Source: Stomorhina lunata (Eukaryota; Arthropoda; Insecta; Diptera; Rhiniidae). From it: DNA of 64,000 bases. The notes below the pieces were generated by a model that did not search any database, had not been told where the DNA came from, and saw nothing but the letters and a program-made list of their open reading frames with translations. The translations under genes were made by a program, and so were the position numbers. The stretch spans positions 102,457,622 to 102,521,621 of the forward strand of contig OW121744.1 of assembly GCA_933228675.1 (NCBI GenBank), read 5' to 3'. Below, piece after piece: positions 55,926-64,000 of the stretch. Within the stretch, counting starts at the first letter, position 1. Every line of letters starts with the position of its first letter.

Positions 55926-58900
55926 CTATGGAAGAAATTTTTAGATTAATTCAAAATTTTTTGCTAAATAATATTGGTCGTTTCCTACTTACCCACACAT
56001 TTGCAATTTGAACTACATGGTATCTTTGCTTCATAGCATTCGCAATAGTTCTTCAGGCAACCGGAACGTTTGCAATTGCAACCTTTGTTGTGTAAACGCA
56101 TATCGGATTGATCTCTAGATGAAGTTATTTTTGGCCTAAATCACAAAGAAATTGGAAAGAAATTAGAATAATGGTTTTAATAAAAGTTTGCGAATTTTTA
56201 ATTATTTGATGTGACAAAAACTTTTTGGAATCTTGACCTACTTTGATTTATTAAAAAATTGAATTTAACAGACATTTTGAAATCAAAAAAAAGATTAAAG
56301 CATGGCAACATTGTAATGTTGCCATAGAAGTTTTAAAACCCAACACCCAAAATGAGATAGTCATTCCGTTTATAACTCGAAAAACAAGTAAGAAAAGCTA
56401 TAGTCGGTCAAGCCTGACTATATCATACCCTTCACTACTAAGGTCAAATATGTACCAACAATTATACGAGTTTTCCTTAAGTCTTAGAAACATACATAAA
56501 TATACCATGTGCTATTTTTTTTTTAAATTTCGAGATTTATGTCATTTCCGGCTAAGGGTCTGATATGGGAGCTAGGGTCAATTGTGGACCGATTGTTACC
56601 AAATTTTGGTTATTGGTTTATATTTACAAAATATTTATCTGTGTAAAGTTTAAGTAATCAAATGCATTTATCTTTAGAGTTATTAAAGTTTTTGTGCTTT
56701 GATGTGTATATAAACGTCTTTTGAGAATGTGTCTTGTATGGGAGGTATGGTCAAATATGGGCCGATTTCTACAAATTTGTGCAATATTTGTGCTGAATAT
56801 TATTAAAATACAACTAAATTTGTGCCTGTAATGGACCAAAAACTCTATTCCGGGAAGGCATTCCTATGGGAGTTACCCGAAATAGTAATCCAATTTCTTT
56901 CAAAAAGAATAGGGATCGTCCTTAGACCAAAATATGAACCTGTAACAAATTTCATCAAATTATCTTTAATGTTACGACCTGTAGAATGATAACAAGTTTA
57001 TATGGATAACCGACCAGCCAGCCACCAGCCAGTCGTACGGGCATCGTTAAAACAACTAAGAAAGTGATTCTATTTATTTCTATGCGTTACAAACATCAGC
57101 ACAAACCCAATATAACCTTTCCACCTATGGTGGTGAAGGGTATAAAAAGGCACCCCTAATGTTAGAATAGGACGTCCGAATCTTCGATGGAAAGATCAAG
57201 TAGTGGAAAATCTTTTTATGATTGTCCTACGAAATTGGAATTCTAAAATGTGTTTGATCTTTGACCTTTACATGTTGTAAATATAGGCCATTTAAGTATG
57301 TAAGTAACTAAGTAGCAATGTAAATCTTTTAGCCTACTTGAGATAGCTTTTACACTTGATGAACATCACCCTTTTATACTTGTTCAACATCACATCAAGC
57401 GTTTTCTTAATCTAAAAAGAGTTGAAACAATTCGACTTTTGCTATGAATTCTGATTATTAAACTTTTGATTTGCCTAAAGTTTCCTCCTAAAGTTTGATA
57501 CAAATTATCATCAAATTCCCAAAATCCAAAAAACTCATTAATATTTCCATCGTACTCACTTAAAAGCATTCGGATTCCTTTCCAAACAAGCCTTTATCGC
57601 CCGCTGGCGTTCATCTTCATTTTCCAAATTGTTGAAGCAATCTTTGCAAGTACAATCCTGACAGAACTCCCCATTGGCAAAACAATCACAATATAATTTC
57701 AAACATTGTGATTTACTGCAATTACAATGTTTACGTCTCACGCCACCCACCATTGAATCTATGGCCTCCACATCGTCTTCTTCCGCTGCCAACGGAGGAA
57801 CTGTCGATATTCTTGTTACCGTATTGCTAGTTGGCACCGAAGATGAGTTGTTGTCGTTTGGTTCTTCTTTAATTTTGATGGGCATTAAATATGTCGTTGT
57901 GGATAAGGCCGATGATGGTTTTGTTACCGCTGTTGTTGATAATGATGACGATGATGAATTTAAGATTTTTGTATTTTGACTTGAAGATGATGCCGTTGAA
58001 AATGTTGGTTGTTGTTGTTGCTGTTGCTTGAGTTGCTGCAATTTCAACTGCTGCTGTTGTATTAGTTGTTGTTTATTAATTAAAGGCTTGTAAACACCTG
58101 CTTTTGTAGTAGCTATTGATGATCCTAATGTCGAGGTTTGATTACTTGTCTTTAGCACACTATAGGGTTTTGTATAAGCATCTAGCTCCGATGTGGGAGG
58201 CTTTAAATGTGTATACAATGGTTTGCCATTTTGGGTGACCCGCACCATAGTTGAAACTCCACTGCTATTGCTGTTGCTGCTATTACTACTTGCTTGAGAG
58301 CTTTTGGGATTAATGGCAATAGAAGATGTAATCCGCCCTGGTTGTTGTATGCTATTGTTGAGAATTTTTGGTTGTTGTGTGTTACCCGAAACCACCACAA
58401 CTCTGTTATTGGGTGCAGGCTTTTTGATATCTGGTGGTCCAGAGCTATCTGGCGCAACGGTTATACGATGTATTTCAGAATTAATTTCAGATATTTTATG
58501 TTTCCTAATCAACATCTGGTTGCTGTTGCTACTAGTGGGGTTGCTGGTATTACTATTGTTTAACAAATTAGTTTGAGTCTCCGTTGTGGGCTTTCCTAGG
58601 CTCGTTTGCATAGTGTTGTGTTTGTTTTTGTCCTCATTTAAGGACCTTATGGTGGGTACGGTCACTATGGTCTTTTGGACTTTAGAAGTCATGGGTGCAA
58701 ATTCATTATTACTGCCACTTGTTAATGTTGTGGAATCCTTCTTTTGTGTAACTATCAATTTAGGACTATTAACAGTTTTTTGTACCACCGTAAATTTCTG
58801 AGGTAAAGAATTCAAAATTTTTACCGGTATGTTAGTGGTATTCAAAGTTTTGGTATTTGTTGTTGGACTGTTAGCTGCAGCTGATGTATTCTTGGTATTG

Positions 58901-61900
58901 GACAAGACACGTATATACTGTACACCCACTTTGTTTCCTATTTGTATGGTATTCTGTCCTGAAGCACTTGTGCTTGTATTAACTGAACTTCCGGCTGTTA
59001 ATGTTGTGGTTACCTGTTGAGTTTTTGGTGATAATTTGGCAAGGTTTTGATTGGAAACTATAATCTGTTTGCCATTGGTTCCTTGGACAACTATAGGTTT
59101 GGATTTATTTGCTTCGGAGCCGATTTGAGTTGAAATTATAGGTTTTACCACCGTTTTAAGGCCGGTTATGGCGTTAGTGGTTATGGTTTTTGCTGTAGAA
59201 GCTCCAGAACTTGTTACATCTGAGGCCTTAATGGTGCCTTTTATTATTACCTGATTGCCACTGGATGTTATGATTTTTTTGCCCGCTAAGCTAGTAGGTG
59301 ATAAAGTTAAGGTGGTATTTTTGCCACCTACCCCAGTACGTAAGACTTGTATGGTTACCGGCTTAGAATTGTTGCCCACTAAAGTTTGAGTTTTTACCAC
59401 ATTTGAAGTAGAAGGCGAAGATGTTGTCTTAATATTTTGTACTGCCGGAGACTTTTGTATATAAATAATTTGTCCATTAGAAGTTCGTACTGCAGTTTTG
59501 CCCGCTAAACTTGTTGTTACCGGATTTCCGCCCACAATTTTTTGTGTCAACTTAATTGAATTGTTCAATATCTGATTGGCAGTTTTAGGCAAAACATTTT
59601 TACTATTTAGTAAAACTGGTGGATTTGGATTCAAGTTGCCGGGACTATGACCCAATTTGACGGGTTGTGTTCTAACGGGTGTAAAGGTTTTTGCGGTACC
59701 ACTTCCTATTGTTACGGCCGCGGTGGTGGAGGTGGTAATAGGTTTTTGCATAGTGGCTAGTTTTGGTTTTGGGCCAGGTGTATTTAGCGTATCATCTTTA
59801 CGTTTTTGTGCTTCACTTTCCATTTCCAGAGGATCATCGTCAAAACTTGACTTGTTCTTTTTTATGGGAGAAGGATCTAGAAGATCGTCAAAGCTTAATT
59901 CCGGCAGCGCAGTGGTGTCGTCTAGTGAATCTGAAAGTATTGGAAACATTTTATTTAAAATACATTTAGACAGTTAAAAGGGTCGCATTTGCGACTAAGG
60001 AAGTGTCATAAAAGATTAAAAAAGATGTTGTAGTAGCAATATTTTTAGTAAGTGCCAGTTCTTAGTGGGACTAATAAAAATTTCTGAGTCGTTCTGAAAC
60101 GAAGAACCGACAATTCTGTGAAGTGTCGGTTATGTGAGAAAAAGTAAACACGGTTTCTATAATCTATTACGAAAAAAAATTAGGTTATGTAAAAAATTTT
60201 CGAATTTTATAAAATGTAACCCCCTAATTCATAAACGAAAAATATAGCTATGACAAGCTTATAATTAAAATTTTCCATACAAAAATTCCTACTATATGAC
60301 ATTGATAATTTTGTAATTCGTTTATGATAGGGGTTAGATTTTTATAAAATTTTAGATTTTTATAAAATTTAAAATTTTTTATTAAATTTCAGTTTTTTAA
60401 AAATAGATTTTTAATAAAAATTTTAGATTTTTGATAGAATTTGGGATTTTGTATAGAATTTAATTTAAAATTTAGATTTTTGATAAAAATAGAAGTTTTT
60501 TAATAAATTTTTATAAAATGTTAAAAAACTAATTAAATCAGATTTTTGATAAAATTTTAGACTTTTGATAGGATTAGGGATTTTTGATAGAATTTAATAT
60601 TTTTGTTAGAATTTTATTTAAAATTTGGACTTTTGATAAAAAAAATATAAGGGTTTTCAACATAACAAATTTTTTAAAAAATGTTAAATTTTTTATAAAA
60701 TTTATTTTTTAAATAAAATTTAAATTTTTTATAAAATTTCAATTTTTTAAGTTTTCTCAATATTATTCAAAAATAAATATTATTCGCACTTGGTCCCAGT
60801 CTGTTACATTTATTTATTAATGTAATAGACAATTTATTGATCTCGACGCGTTTCGATGGTTGGTTAGGCCATAATCTTCAGGAGGCGTATCCCTACTTAA
60901 AAACAGATCGAAAAACTCACATTATTACATATCTTATAAACATAATCACTACGAATTATGTTTGTAAATCAAAGGTAAAAGCTCAGATTATCGACTTTAC
61001 AAAAGTAAACACAAATATTTTAGTTTCATCTTCCTCCGATCTTTGATCACAAGCTTACATGGACAGCCAGTCGGAGGAACATCGTTAAACTAATATCTAT
61101 TCCTTTCCACCTAAAGTGATGTGGTGTTTATTAAAATTTGTACCATTTAAATTTATTTTTAAATTTCTAAGAATGAAACGCATTACAACATAAAATAATT
61201 CGTTTAATATATATTTAGCTTTATTTTCATTTCACAATGGAGAAAAAATACAATTCAATTATTACTTAATATGGAAATAATGAATAAAAACAACGATTCA
61301 AGATGTTTAGAGCCCTTAGAAAATTAGGGCCATTGCTTCCAGGCAAATGTCGCAATAACATACCCACAAATGCTTTTAAAAAACAAAAATTTAACAACTG
61401 TCGGCCAATCGAAAAATTGGTTTGGAAAGAAAAAATATAAATTTAATTTTACAAAATTTCTAAAAATTAAAAGTTAAAGTAATGTGTAAAAGGCTCTTAT
61501 ATTATGATTACAATTTATTAACTACTAAATTTACTTTTTAGCAACTTGTTTTTTCTCGCGTGCCTTCTTGCCTTCTGTCAAGGCATTACGTTCCGATTCG
61601 GACAAGGGAGGCAGAACTTTGGTAACAACACCAGTACCCAAAGTCAAGTTGCCATCACGTAAGGTAAAACGTTGTCCCTGTTCCATGACCATAGGACGTA
61701 TTAAGCGTAGAATAAGTTTGGTGTCTTCGCCGGGCATAACCATTTCTTTGTCGGGAATTTGTACTTGAACGGCACAATCCCAAGTACGTGAGAACATTTG
61801 CAATTGAATGAAGGACATAAATGGTTTGGTACGACCACCTTCATCTTTAGCCAAAATATAAACTTGAGCTTCCAATTGATCGAGAGCTTTGACACTGCCA

Positions 61901-63989
61901 GGTTTGCACATAACCATGCCACGTTTGATATCATCTCGTTTAACACCTCTGACAAGGGCACCCAATTGATCACCAGCTTGGGCCTCGTCCAAAATTTGAT
62001 GGAACATTTCAACGCCGGTAACGGTAGATTTTAATACTTTGTTGTAGCCCACAAATTCACATTCCATGCCCTTCTTGACAACACCTCTTTCCAAGCGACC
62101 AGTAACCACAGTACCTCGTCCAGGAATGGAGTAAACATTTTCCACAGGCAACAAGAAAGGTTTGTCCAATTCACGAACAGGAGTAGGAATAAAGTTATCA
62201 ACTTCATGCAATAATTTCAATATAGCTTCAGAGCCAATTTCAGGTTTATTGCCTTCCAAGGCACACAAGGCTGAACCCTTGATAACGGGAATGTTATCAC
62301 CATCATAACCCATTTCAGACAATAATTCACGGATTTCCATTTCAACCAAATCAACCATTTCCTGATCGGCAGCATCTACTTTGTTAATGAATACAACAAT
62401 ATGATTAATGCCAATTTGTTTGGCCAACAATAAATGTTCTCTGGTCTGGGGCATAGCACCATCTGTTGCAGCCACCACCAATATGGCACCATCCATTTGA
62501 GCGGTACCTGTTATCATGTTCTTAATGTAATCAGCATGACCAGGACAATCAGTGTGACCATAATGGCGGTTCTCAGTTTGATATTCAACGTGGGCCACAT
62601 TAATGGTAATACCACGAGCCTTTTCCTCTGGAGCATTATCGATTTCATTGTATTTCTTACTTTCGGCCAATTGTTTATCGGCCAATACTTTGGTAATGGC
62701 AGCGGTTAAGGTGGTTTTGCCATGATCAACATGACCTATGGTACCCACATTACAGTGAGGCTTGGTACGTTCGAAGACCTTCTTCTCGGCAGCATATTCA
62801 CGAACAAATTGTTTAAAGCCTTGTGTGTACGATGTTAAGGGAGTTAAACGTTGCAATTGCATTAGGGCAGCTGGTGTTCCCTGGGTTAAACGCACTAAAC
62901 GTGCTGTGCTAAGGGCTCGTCTAACCGAAGAACATCTTCCCAAAACCGAAGCAGTCACACCGCTTGCTTGACGTACTGCACTCAAAGCAGACATAATGCC
63001 GGATTTATGGGCTTTTCTTGTATTTCAAATCGGAACTAAGGAGAAAGATTTATTTTTTCATTCGCTTTCTTGTTAATGGTAATATTTTAACTTACCAATA
63101 TTAAAATTGTTTAATACTTTCAGAAAATTTTACAATTTTCCTAGACGATTCACCAAATAAAACAGGCAATTGCGTAAAACTAACCCTCAAAATGTGCAAA
63201 GTAAAATGTCAAAAAAAAAAATATCCCAATGTGGGATTTTATTTTCTTAAACTTATAATGCTTGAAGCAAAACAAATGACACACAAACAGATGTATTTTA
63301 AAAGAGCTTGATTTAAAATCAAATATGAAGTGTAGAAGTTTGAAGAAATTTATATGAAAAATGTTGTTCTTCAAATCACACAAGTATATAAAGGTGGCCA
63401 CATGTTAATGTTTTGTCATATGGAAAAGGAAATTTTAAAAGGGAAATTTGAAAAGTCAATGTCGCACGAGTATGGCAGCTTGATGGGTAGAAAAAATTGG
63501 AGGCAATGAATGATAAAAAAAATAAATATAATTTTTATGAAAAAATTGAGAAATTGTTTAAATTTCTTCTTTGTTATACAAAAACTGAAGGAAAATATTG
63601 GTAAAATGATAAAATTTAAGCTTTGAACTTGTTTTTAAACATTTTAACAAAATCCCGTTAACAAAAAACGGCCAGCAGCGGCCGTTGGTAAACTGCATAA
63701 TGTACAGCCGAGGAAACTACGATTTTCACGATTACTAATTTGTTTATTTATACTTTAATTGGAACTTTGTGATATGATATTTATAAAACATTTAGAATAA
63801 ATATAGCTCATTTAATATTTTTATTAATATTTATATGGTTTGCTCACGTTTATCCACAACCTAGACAATAGCTTTTAGGCCCAAAGGTACAGGCAACAAC
63901 AATCAGCAATTGAAAATTCAATTTGAAAACAAATACATCACCTAAACAAAAATGTTACAAAACTTACCCATATTGTCACTGGTATCCAT
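55471..63989 (-). CDS. mip120: mip120 / LIN54 orthologue, whole coding span
   Basis: DNA-binding subunit of the Myb-MuvB/DREAM complex, which represses or activates cell-cycle and developmental genes. Exons joined by consensus sites: 63989-63968, 59930-57560, 56135-55993, 55925-55471; 2991 nt, 996 aa. Order: acidic N-terminus; a very long Ser/Thr/Asn/Gln/Val-rich disordered region; a Gln-rich patch (QLKQQQQQQ); then two CXC (CRC) motifs, [20 protein letters not shown] and [20 protein letters not shown], joined by the RNPNAFKPKI linker; then a helical C-terminus ([40 protein letters not shown]) used by LIN54 to bind the MuvB core. Cysteines and the DNA-contacting Tyr of each CXC are present. 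The EF-Tu gene lies in intron 1. Confidence 0.93.
55993..56135 (-). CDS. mip120: mip120 coding exon 3 (second CXC motif)
   Basis: 143 nt between acceptor GTGATTTAG and donor GTAAGT; too short for an ORF list. Translates as [20 protein letters not shown] then [20 protein letters not shown] and CSSNCKCVG, the second CXC motif of LIN54-family proteins. Confidence 0.93.
56136..57559. other. mip120 intron 2 with a dispersed repeat
   Basis: About 56388-57150 looks like an inserted transposable-element remnant: left end CTATAGTCGGTCAAGCCTGA then ATATCATACCCTTCACTAC, right end CCACCTATGGTGGTGAAGGG then TATAAAA. ATACCCTTCAC is inverted between the two ends. Part of it (ACTAAGGTCAAATATGTACC) also matches the block inside the Vmat upstream satellite. 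Confidence 0.6.
57560..59930 (-). CDS. mip120: mip120 coding exon 2 (disordered region and first CXC motif)
   Basis: Starts in phase 1 after TACTTTCAG and ends at GCT TTT AA with donor GTGAGT. Carries [20 protein letters not shown], the long low-complexity region with repeated [14 protein letters not shown]-like phrases ([26 protein letters not shown]), the Gln run, and the first CXC motif with C-x-C-x4-C-x3-Y-C-x-C spacing near the 3' end. The apparent stop TGA at 57558-57556 is inside the donor. Confidence 0.92.
60217..60336. repeat. MITE-like inverted repeat element
   Basis: Left end TAACCCCCTAATTCATAAAC, right end GTAATTCGTTTATGATAGGG, imperfect inverted copies. The same ends are found at about 14860-14985. 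Confidence 0.55.
61531..62994 (-). CDS. mEFTu1: Mitochondrial translation elongation factor Tu
   Basis: GTPase that delivers aminoacyl-tRNA to the mitochondrial ribosome. 487 aa, one coding exon. Residues 1 to about 68 are Arg/Ser/Leu-rich without acidic residues until E66 ([16 protein letters not shown]), a mitochondrial targeting sequence. G domain: GHVDHGKT 87-94 (P loop), RGIT 127-130, DCPGH 149-153, NKVD 204-207, SAL 241-243. Then domains II and III ([40 protein letters not shown]; ending [14 protein letters not shown]). Length and all motifs fit metazoan TUFM. The 5'UTR appears to contain a 60-bp intron (63095-63036, GTAAGT to CTCCTTAG). A poly(A) signal is at 61225-61220 (-). Nested in mip120 intron 1. 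Confidence 0.96.
   Translation of the reverse strand: MSALSAVRQASGVTASVLGRCSSVRRALSTARLVRLTQGTPAALMQLQRLTPLTSYTQGFKQFVREYAAEKKVFERTKPHCNVGTIGHVDHGKTTLTAAITKVLADKQLAESKKYNEIDNAPEEKARGITINVAHVEYQTENRHYGHTDCPGHADYIKNMITGTAQMDGAILVVAATDGAMPQTREHLLLAKQIGINHIVVFINKVDAADQEMVDLVEMEIRELLSEMGYDGDNIPVIKGSALCALEGNKPEIGSEAILKLLHEVDNFIPTPVRELDKPFLLPVENVYSIPGRGTVVTGRLERGVVKKGMECEFVGYNKVLKSTVTGVEMFHQILDEAQAGDQLGALVRGVKRDDIKRGMVMCKPGSVKALDQLEAQVYILAKDEGGRTKPFMSFIQLQMFSRTWDCAVQVQIPDKEMVMPGEDTKLILRLIRPMVMEQGQRFTLRDGNLTLGTGVVTKVLPPLSESERNALTEGKKAREKKQVAKK
63036..63095 (-). other. mEFTu1: Likely 60-bp 5'UTR intron of mitochondrial EF-Tu
   Basis: On the - strand the donor GTAAGTTA begins at 63095 and the acceptor TTTCTCCTTAG ends at 63036, 41 nt before the ATG. 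Size is typical of short fly introns. Places the EF-Tu promoter upstream of about 63100. Confidence 0.55.
63100..63961. other. Upstream region of mitochondrial EF-Tu inside mip120 intron 1
   Basis: No supported gene; the short minus-strand frame at 63180-63401 is Phe/Lys/His-rich noise. It contains GGCCAGCAGCGGCCGTTGG near 63670, an isolated GC-rich palindrome (CGGCCAGCAGCGGCCG) that may be near the mip120 promoter side. Confidence 0.4.
63968..63989 (-). CDS. mip120: mip120 coding exon 1 (22 nt)
   Basis: ATG GAT ACC AGT GAC AAT ATG G followed by GTAAGT. Phase 1, matching the phase of the acceptor at 59931 (TACTTTCAG); the join reads [20 protein letters not shown], an acidic start that continues smoothly into exon 2. 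Without it the only in-frame ATG before exon 2 is inside the intron (59949), overlapping the acceptor. The assignment rests on phase and splice consensus. Confidence 0.65.
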
Positions 63990-64000
63990 TATTCTGAAAT

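Larger units (their letters stand above)
59931..63967 (-). other. mip120: mip120 intron 1, hosting the mitochondrial EF-Tu gene
   Basis: Bounded by GTAAGT (63967-63962) and TACTTTCAG. Contains the nested EF-Tu gene on the same strand, a MITE-like inverted repeat at about 60217-60335, poly(T)-rich filler to 60770, and at about 61050-61130 a fragment of the same dispersed repeat as in intron 2 (CAGTCGGAGGAACATCGTTA; CCTTTCCACCTAAAGTG). Confidence 0.6.

Noticed and set aside
55817..56011. 64-aa + strand open frame
   Set aside because: Overlaps mip120 exons 3 and 4 antisense.
56624..56839. 71-aa open frame in mip120 intron 2
   Set aside because: Lies in the dispersed repeat and has no recognisable protein; mip120 exons flank it with good splice sites.
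57674..59977. Several open frames of 60-106 codons on the + strand
   Set aside because: All are shadows of mip120 exon 2, whose repetitive codon use opens other frames.
61568..62971. Open frames opposite mitochondrial EF-Tu
   Set aside because: Antisense or shifted shadows of a highly conserved gene.

Overview
The window is nuclear DNA of a higher fly (Diptera, Schizophora; very AT-rich and repeat-swollen, so more like a calyptrate such as a blow fly or house fly than Drosophila, though the species cannot be fixed from sequence alone). Three genes are recognised from their proteins: Vmat (vesicular monoamine transporter, + strand, 4201-41530), mip120/LIN54 (DREAM/MMB complex CXC protein, - strand, 63989-55471) and the mitochondrial elongation factor Tu gene (- strand, 62994-61531).

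Layout. 1-4182 is upstream non-coding sequence ending in a splice acceptor just before the Vmat start codon. Vmat coding exon 1 is at 4201-4765 and exon 2 does not begin until 38991, giving a 34.2-kb first coding intron. That intron holds (a) about 10 kb of a divergent satellite of roughly 230-370 bp units marked by an almost invariant TGCATATATTTGCATAT element, which also fills the upstream region; (b) a series of minisatellite arrays, all with a 31-bp unit and mostly sharing the palindrome TTTTCTATAGAAAA; (c) nested single-exon or short genes: an unknown 120-aa protein (15652-15290, -), three truncated gustatory-receptor-like genes (20929-21624 +; 24899-24204 -; 28148-27423 -), an unknown basic protein (30553-29520, -) and a possible 65-aa protein (32325-32128, -). 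Vmat exons 2-8 are compact (38991-41530) and end in two alternative C-termini.

Downstream, 40.3-44.6 kb carries 11/12-bp and other simple arrays, partly in inverted orientation on the two sides of the last Vmat exons. An unknown two-exon 484-aa gene lies on the - strand (46741-45221). From 46.9 to 54.6 kb there are three more 31-bp arrays of an A/T-only type, the last in opposite orientation. mip120 occupies 55471-63989; its first coding exon (22 nt) is at the very right edge and the whole mitochondrial EF-Tu gene sits inside its first intron on the same strand.

Functionally the genes are not a pathway: Vmat loads monoamines into secretory vesicles, mip120 is a cell-cycle/developmental transcription regulator, and EF-Tu works in mitochondrial translation. 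What unites the window is its repeat biology: at least eleven arrays of different sequence but the same 31-bp period, a satellite with a conserved octamer-like core, large inverted repeats, and genes sitting as small unique islands between arrays. No tRNA, rRNA or CRISPR was found.
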